Below the pieces are notes generated by a model, which was given only the letters and a program-made list of their open reading frames with translations, ran no database searches and had not been told where the DNA came from. From Pseudomonas typographi (GTDB lineage Bacteria > Pseudomonadota > Gammaproteobacteria > Pseudomonadales > Pseudomonadaceae): a stretch of DNA of 57,200 nt. The position numbers were made by a program, and so were the translations under genes. Below, in pieces: positions 53,365 to 57,200 of the stretch (position 1 is the first letter of the stretch; each line of letters begins with the position of its first letter). The DNA lies in contig NZ_JAAOCA010000038.1 of NCBI RefSeq assembly GCF_014694385.1, positions 1 through 57,200 on the forward strand. Reading direction: 5' to 3'.

Positions 53365-53369
53365 ACCAA

Positions 53370-53679
53370 TGAGCCAGCCTTTTAGGGAACGTGTTTGCAC
53401 GGGCAACACATTAAGGCGCGACCGCTGGCCTGAATCAGAACCCGTCCCAAACACGCCCTACGCCCAGCGGTTTCTGGTAATCAAGCAGCCCACGTGGAGC
53501 CAGGATGGTGGCCCCGAAAGTGATGTAATTCATCACGGCTCTGGCCACCGAGTTTGCCGTTTAGTCGATCACGGCCGACAGCTTGGCCTGCGGATTTTCG
53601 CCGACTGATTCGAAGCCACCAACTGCATATAGCGCCGTGAACGAGCGTTTGCGCGGGTATACCGCCCCCATAGCGCCCG
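53370..53679. other. Intergenic stretch with small unexplained frames
   Basis: 310 bp between the MscS-type gene and the MarR operator. On the minus strand, just after the channel stop, 53661-53551 encodes a 36-residue frame starting MGAVYPRKRSFTALYAVGG. The same frame continues past its stop with SVARAVMNYITFGATIL to another stop near 53430. This could be a decayed gene; I recognise no family. Confidence 0.3.
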
Positions 53680-56064
53680 TCACTCCTCAGCCCGGGCTTT
53701 TTCCGTGCCTTCACTGACCAACACCATGCTTTGCGGTGACGACAGGGCGATGCCCAACTCGCGCAGGCGCCCGAGGACGGTGAACAACAGGTCGCTGCGC
53801 GCGCCGCCCACCGAACGTGGGCTGTTGACATAGCCGCTGGCGCTGATGATCAGCCCGCTGGTTGTCAGGTCCTTGAACGACACCGAGGGTGCCGGCGCGT
53901 CGAGTATGGCTTGGTGCTCTCTGAAGGCTTGCAGCAGCAGCTCCCGTATTTGCAGCACATCGGTATCCAGCGGCAAGGTCAGGGTAATACCGACCACCCC
54001 CAGCGCATTGCCCATGGTCACGTTGCGTACGTTCTGGGTGATGAATTGGGAGTTTGGCACGATCACCGTGGAGCGGTCGGACATCTGGATTTCAGTGGCG
54101 CGTACATTGATTCGTCGAATATCGCCTTCTACGCCGGCCAAGCTGACCCAGTCGCCCACTTTAACCGGCCTTTCGGTGAGCAGAATCAAGCCGGAGATGA
54201 AGTTCTGCACGATCGCTTGCAGGCCGAAACCAATCCCGACCGACAGCGCACTGACCACCCAAGTCAGGTTGGTGAGGCTCACATGCAGCGTAGACATCAC
54301 CACGATGCCGAGCAGCACAACCCCGATGTAGCCAACCAGGGTTACCAGCGACGCACGCATGCCGGCATCCATCGTCGTTTCTGGCAGCAGCCGTTCGCCC
54401 AGCCACTCTTTCATTATTCGAATGCCCATCATGCCAACGATGAGCACGGCGAGGGCCAGCAAAATGTCGCTGGGTACGATATTCAAACCACCGAGTGGTT
54501 GGTTGCCAAAATCCAGTTGGGTGAAGCCCTCGAGCAGCTCGCCTGGGCTAGAACCCGACGGCATGAAGGCAAGCAGTATCGCGGTAAACAACAGCAACGT
54601 ACGGCCAATGCCCGCCAACAGGGTACTTGCCTGTGCTTGGTGGCGGGCGGACAAGCCCAGCGCCGCCCCCAGCGCCATTCCGCCTGGTTGCTTGGGCGAT
54701 AGCAGGGTTTCGCAGATATCTCCAAAGCAGGCAATCAACAGGTAGGCCGTGGCAGCCACCACGCTCATCCAAAGCAGCTTCACCGTTAGGAAATAAGCCA
54801 GCGTGAGATAACCGATCAACAACGCCAGCAGGCTCAACCCAACCCAGACCGCAACGACAAAGGGAATAAGGCCGGCGAAACTGGGCAAACGCTCCAGCCC
54901 ATACCGGCGACGGGTTCGGCGGTAGCGCAACAACGTAAAGAAAAACACAAGTGAAACGGCCAGTGCCGTCAAACCGTTAACGGCCACCGTCAGCGCCAGG
55001 CTGCTGGCTATCACGCTGTTGATCCGTTCCTGGGTGCCAATGATCACCAGCGCCAGTGCCAATAACACTGGGAAATGGCCGATGGCGGTGGCGATCTGGT
55101 CAGGTATCTGCGGTAAACGCCAAGAGGGATGAGACCGCATCAACAGTGCGCGGCCGAGGCCGACAATGAAAGCGCAGAAAATGATGAGCGTCTGCATCTG
55201 GTTGAGCAAGCTGAGCACGTCGGCGCTCAGCGCTGCATTGCGATCGATACCCCAGCGCAGCAAGGACGTGGCTGCGCCGATGGTCAGAACGGTCGAAAGG
55301 CCAACGGCCAACGCTAGCGCGCTTCGCCGCAGGCGGCCCTCGGGCAGCCAGCGGATCATCAGCCAAACCAACAGGTGTTCCATCAAGCGGCGGCCAACCA
55401 CCCAGATCAACAGCGCGCTGACCAGTATGGAGATGAAAAAAGTCCGCTTACCCGGTGCCAGCGCGGTGTTGGCGGCGCTATGTATATCATCGAACAGGCC
55501 ACGTAAACGCCCTAGGTCGTCGTCGGTCGGGCGGATCATCGTGGACCAGAACACAACGCTGAGCGGGCTCGCCGAGCGGGTGGTGATTTGTGAGTCGAAA
55601 AGGCTGCGGCGCAAGCTGAAGATTTGCGTCGCCAAGTCGCGGGCCGATTGGCTCAGGGTGTTGGTCTGGCGCTGGTCATCGACCAGCGCATTCTTCTGAG
55701 CCGTCAGCGCCTTACGTTGGCTGCCGATGCTCTGCGGTTCGCCAGGCTGTTCAGGGCCAAGAATGTTAAGTTGGCCGTCCAGGTGCTCGATGTCGACGGC
55801 TTGTTGGGAGATGAGCGTGTCGGCTTGTTTCTGTACCAGCAATGCCGCCTGGCGCAAGTCCGAGAGCAGGTCAGCATTGGCACTCACTGATACTTTCTGC
55901 CGGATCAGATCGAGTTGATCGTTGAGCTGCTCCAGCGTTGCACCGTCCGCTGGCAGCGGTAGTGTGATGGAATCGCCGGTTTGAGAAGGGCTGGGTTGAG
56001 CGAAGGCTGGCAAGGTGCACAGCAACAGCAGGGCTAATAGGCCAGTAACAAAGCGGTTCAGCAT
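53680..56064 (-). CDS. Large MscS-type mechanosensitive channel with DUF3772 domain
   Basis: 794 residues: a signal peptide (MLNRFVTGLLALLLLCTLPAFAQ) and a periplasmic coiled-coil region of the DUF3772 kind (TLEQLNDQLDLIRQKVSVSANADLL onward, about 40-190). About ten membrane helices follow, then the MscS core: the pore helix LSVGIGFGLQAIVQNFISGLILLTERPVKVGDWV, the beta domain (VNVRATEIQMSDRSTVIVPNSQFI) and the alpha/beta vestibule. Opens on membrane tension to release solutes after osmotic downshock. The ATG at 56064 starts the signal peptide; the longer frame to 56268 lacks support. Confidence 0.9.
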   Translation of the reverse strand: MLNRFVTGLLALLLLCTLPAFAQPSPSQTGDSITLPLPADGATLEQLNDQLDLIRQKVSVSANADLLSDLRQAALLVQKQADTLISQQAVDIEHLDGQLNILGPEQPGEPQSIGSQRKALTAQKNALVDDQRQTNTLSQSARDLATQIFSLRRSLFDSQITTRSASPLSVVFWSTMIRPTDDDLGRLRGLFDDIHSAANTALAPGKRTFFISILVSALLIWVVGRRLMEHLLVWLMIRWLPEGRLRRSALALAVGLSTVLTIGAATSLLRWGIDRNAALSADVLSLLNQMQTLIIFCAFIVGLGRALLMRSHPSWRLPQIPDQIATAIGHFPVLLALALVIIGTQERINSVIASSLALTVAVNGLTALAVSLVFFFTLLRYRRTRRRYGLERLPSFAGLIPFVVAVWVGLSLLALLIGYLTLAYFLTVKLLWMSVVAATAYLLIACFGDICETLLSPKQPGGMALGAALGLSARHQAQASTLLAGIGRTLLLFTAILLAFMPSGSSPGELLEGFTQLDFGNQPLGGLNIVPSDILLALAVLIVGMMGIRIMKEWLGERLLPETTMDAGMRASLVTLVGYIGVVLLGIVVMSTLHVSLTNLTWVVSALSVGIGFGLQAIVQNFISGLILLTERPVKVGDWVSLAGVEGDIRRINVRATEIQMSDRSTVIVPNSQFITQNVRNVTMGNALGVVGITLTLPLDTDVLQIRELLLQAFREHQAILDAPAPSVSFKDLTTSGLIISASGYVNSPRSVGGARSDLLFTVLGRLRELGIALSSPQSMVLVSEGTEKARAEE

Positions 56065-56280
56065 GGCGTGTGCATTCTCATTACCTGTTTGGATGGCGGC
56101 GCATGGCGAACATAGCCTGCTTTGAGTGCCTTTAGAGTCTAGAGCCCAGTTTATTGATATTTGCGCTGGGTGAGTAGCCGCGCTATCCGGGCTCTCAAGC
56201 GATGGCCCATGAGTAAAGCCAGCTTCGCAGCAACATGGCCCTGGGCGGCTGGCGGCCTTGGCGCCCACCTATAGGTCGAT

Positions 56281-56382
56281 GGCGCACGACCACCCGCGGA
56301 GAAGCTACCCGTCACATCGGGCGGTTTCTCGGCCCATCGTTGATCTTTGCTGTTCCGTTATTGGGTTAGGTTGAGGCTTTCG
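56281..56382. mobile_element. Decayed end of an IS1182-type element
   Basis: About 100 bp that align (roughly three bases in four) with the subterminal region of the IS1182 ends at 35254-35345 and 42420-42520: CGACCACC, then the hairpin-forming part, TTTCTCGGCCC, CTTTGCTGTTCCGTTATTGG, and GGTTGAGGCTTT. The outer terminus and the transposase are gone. It supplies the last codons and stop of the DoxX-like gene. Confidence 0.6.
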
Positions 56383-56773
56383 ATAATGGGTTTGCCTCTG
56401 GCCGGCTATACCAAGCCACCGCACACAGGGCCATACCCGCTACGTTCAAGGTAACCGGGTTGAATGCCTCTTTGAGCATCGATGGGCTGAAGAACGCTAC
56501 ATCCACCAGCAAGCCCAGCAGCGCCGTGGCGGCAATGATCAACGGCAACCCACTGCGCCGCGCGAGCAGCAGCCACAGGGCGAACGCAATCTCCGCAGCC
56601 CCTGCCAGGTGGGCGAACAGTGCGATTTGCTCTATGCCATGGGCCCGAAGCATGGCCTGCTCACCCTGGCTTAGCCATAGCAGCTTGGGCACCAGCCCGT
56701 GGAAGCCGAACATGAAGGCCAGGCTTGCCCGGGCGACCCAGTGAATGCGCAGCACAGGGCTTAGGGCGAACAT
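56366..56773 (-). CDS. DoxX-like small membrane protein
   Basis: 135 residues with four expected helices and the DoxX-like pattern (RIHWVARASLAFMFGFHGLVPKLLWL, HLAGAAEIAFALWLLLARR, LNVAGMALCAVAW). Its start overlaps the end of the DCC-family gene by 13 bp, and the pair DCC protein plus DoxX-like protein recurs in bacteria. The C-terminal residues fall in the decayed IS end, so the native end may have been slightly altered. Confidence 0.8.
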   Translation of the reverse strand: MFALSPVLRIHWVARASLAFMFGFHGLVPKLLWLSQGEQAMLRAHGIEQIALFAHLAGAAEIAFALWLLLARRSGLPLIIAATALLGLLVDVAFFSPSMLKEAFNPVTLNVAGMALCAVAWYSRPEANPLSKAST

Positions 56774-57177
56774 TTCAAAAACCGACGTTCATGGTCGGGC
56801 GTGGGTAGCACGCATCGGTCATGTTTGCCGAATAACCGATAGCGATTCTTCGCAATGCCATCGTATGCCCAATCTCGCAGGCTACGCGGGCAGTGACGCA
56901 ACAGCCGCAAGGGGCGCCACCGGCGTGGCAGTTCGGCGACAACCTCAAAGAAAGCGTCCGAGCGCACCCAGTAATGGTTGTCACAAATTACCGCCATGGT
57001 GTCGAACTCATCCAGCGGTAACCCTGCCCAGTCCAGCAGCGCCTGGCCCTCGGGCGATTGCACCGCGGCCAGCCGGATACGTTCGCTGCGGTCATGGCGA
57101 ATCAGGAACCTTGCCCAGCCGTTGCACAGTTTGCAGACACCGTCGAACAGCACCACGGTTTCACTGGGTTCGAGCAA
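56761..57177 (-). CDS. DCC-family thiol-disulfide oxidoreductase-like protein (DUF393)
   Basis: 138 residues. The family motif is at the N-terminus, VVLFDGVCKLCNGWARFLI (DxxCxxC), followed by AAVQSPEGQALL and the C-terminal YDGIAKNRYRLFGKHDRCVLP. The fold is thioredoxin-like, but the biochemical role is not established. First of a two-gene unit with the DoxX-like protein; only 23 bp of upstream sequence are in the window. Confidence 0.85.
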   Translation of the reverse strand: MLEPSETVVLFDGVCKLCNGWARFLIRHDRSERIRLAAVQSPEGQALLDWAGLPLDEFDTMAVICDNHYWVRSDAFFEVVAELPRRWRPLRLLRHCPRSLRDWAYDGIAKNRYRLFGKHDRCVLPTPDHERRFLKCSP

Positions 57178-57200
57178 TGGCGCGCGGGTGGGGCGGGTGA

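Noticed and set aside
1..57200. CRISPR arrays, tRNA and rRNA genes
   Set aside because: No regularly spaced direct repeats and no recognisable tRNA or rRNA sequence were seen on reading; a covariance-model scan would be needed to exclude small RNAs.

Overview
The window reads as a chromosomal accessory stretch from a Pseudomonas-type gammaproteobacterium, most likely of the fluorescens group. The reasons are high GC, many LysR/AraC/IclR regulators paired with exporters or oxidoreductases, a FecI-FecR-TonB receptor trio with a Fur-like box, a YajD-type HNH protein and an IS1182-family element. The genus is an inference. I see no rRNA, tRNA or CRISPR.

Left part (1-13.3 kb). A 3'-damaged glutathione S-transferase gene is followed by a tightly coupled leftward operon. 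It encodes an argininosuccinate-synthase-like ATP-pyrophosphatase, an isoleucine-dioxygenase-like Fe(II)/2-oxoglutarate oxygenase and a DMT-family exporter, with a LysR gene diverging from it. This looks like a minimal 'ligate, hydroxylate, export' pathway for a modified amino acid and is the best candidate for an undescribed system here. Next come an HNH nuclease, an AraC/LysE exporter pair, an orphan hypothetical gene, a secreted delta-60-repeat/RTX protein, a second RTX gene whose end is fused to a DUF1835-type fragment, and an HxlR/quinone-oxidoreductase pair with a clear operator palindrome.

Middle part (13.3-31 kb). A leftward catabolic operon runs SDR, DadA-like FAD oxidase, family-5 binding protein, DppBC permeases, DppDF ATPases and PuuB-like FAD oxidase. 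A divergent IclR gene and a third DadA-like oxidase lie beside it. Together they look built to import and oxidise an N-substituted or amine-containing amino acid or peptide. PaiB, a LysR-controlled 2-hydroxycarboxylate transporter with an esterase, and a LysR/LysE pair follow.

Right part (31-57.2 kb). A TonB receptor, FecR and FecI set precedes a truncated IS1182 copy. A complete, inverted IS1182 copy lies 5 kb further on. Between the two copies sit a luciferase-like monooxygenase, a DsbA/FrnE-like protein, a LysR, an FAD monooxygenase and a haloperoxidase-type hydrolase; matching palindromes precede both transcription units. Beyond the complete IS are MFS/LysR, a serine hydrolase, alpha/beta hydrolase/MFS/AraC, LysR/SDR, a truncated cysteine hydrolase, a MarR/PrpF unit with a perfect 11-bp-arm palindrome, a large MscS-type channel and a DoxX/DCC pair. 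A 23-nt repeat and a decayed IS end show that this part has been rearranged repeatedly.
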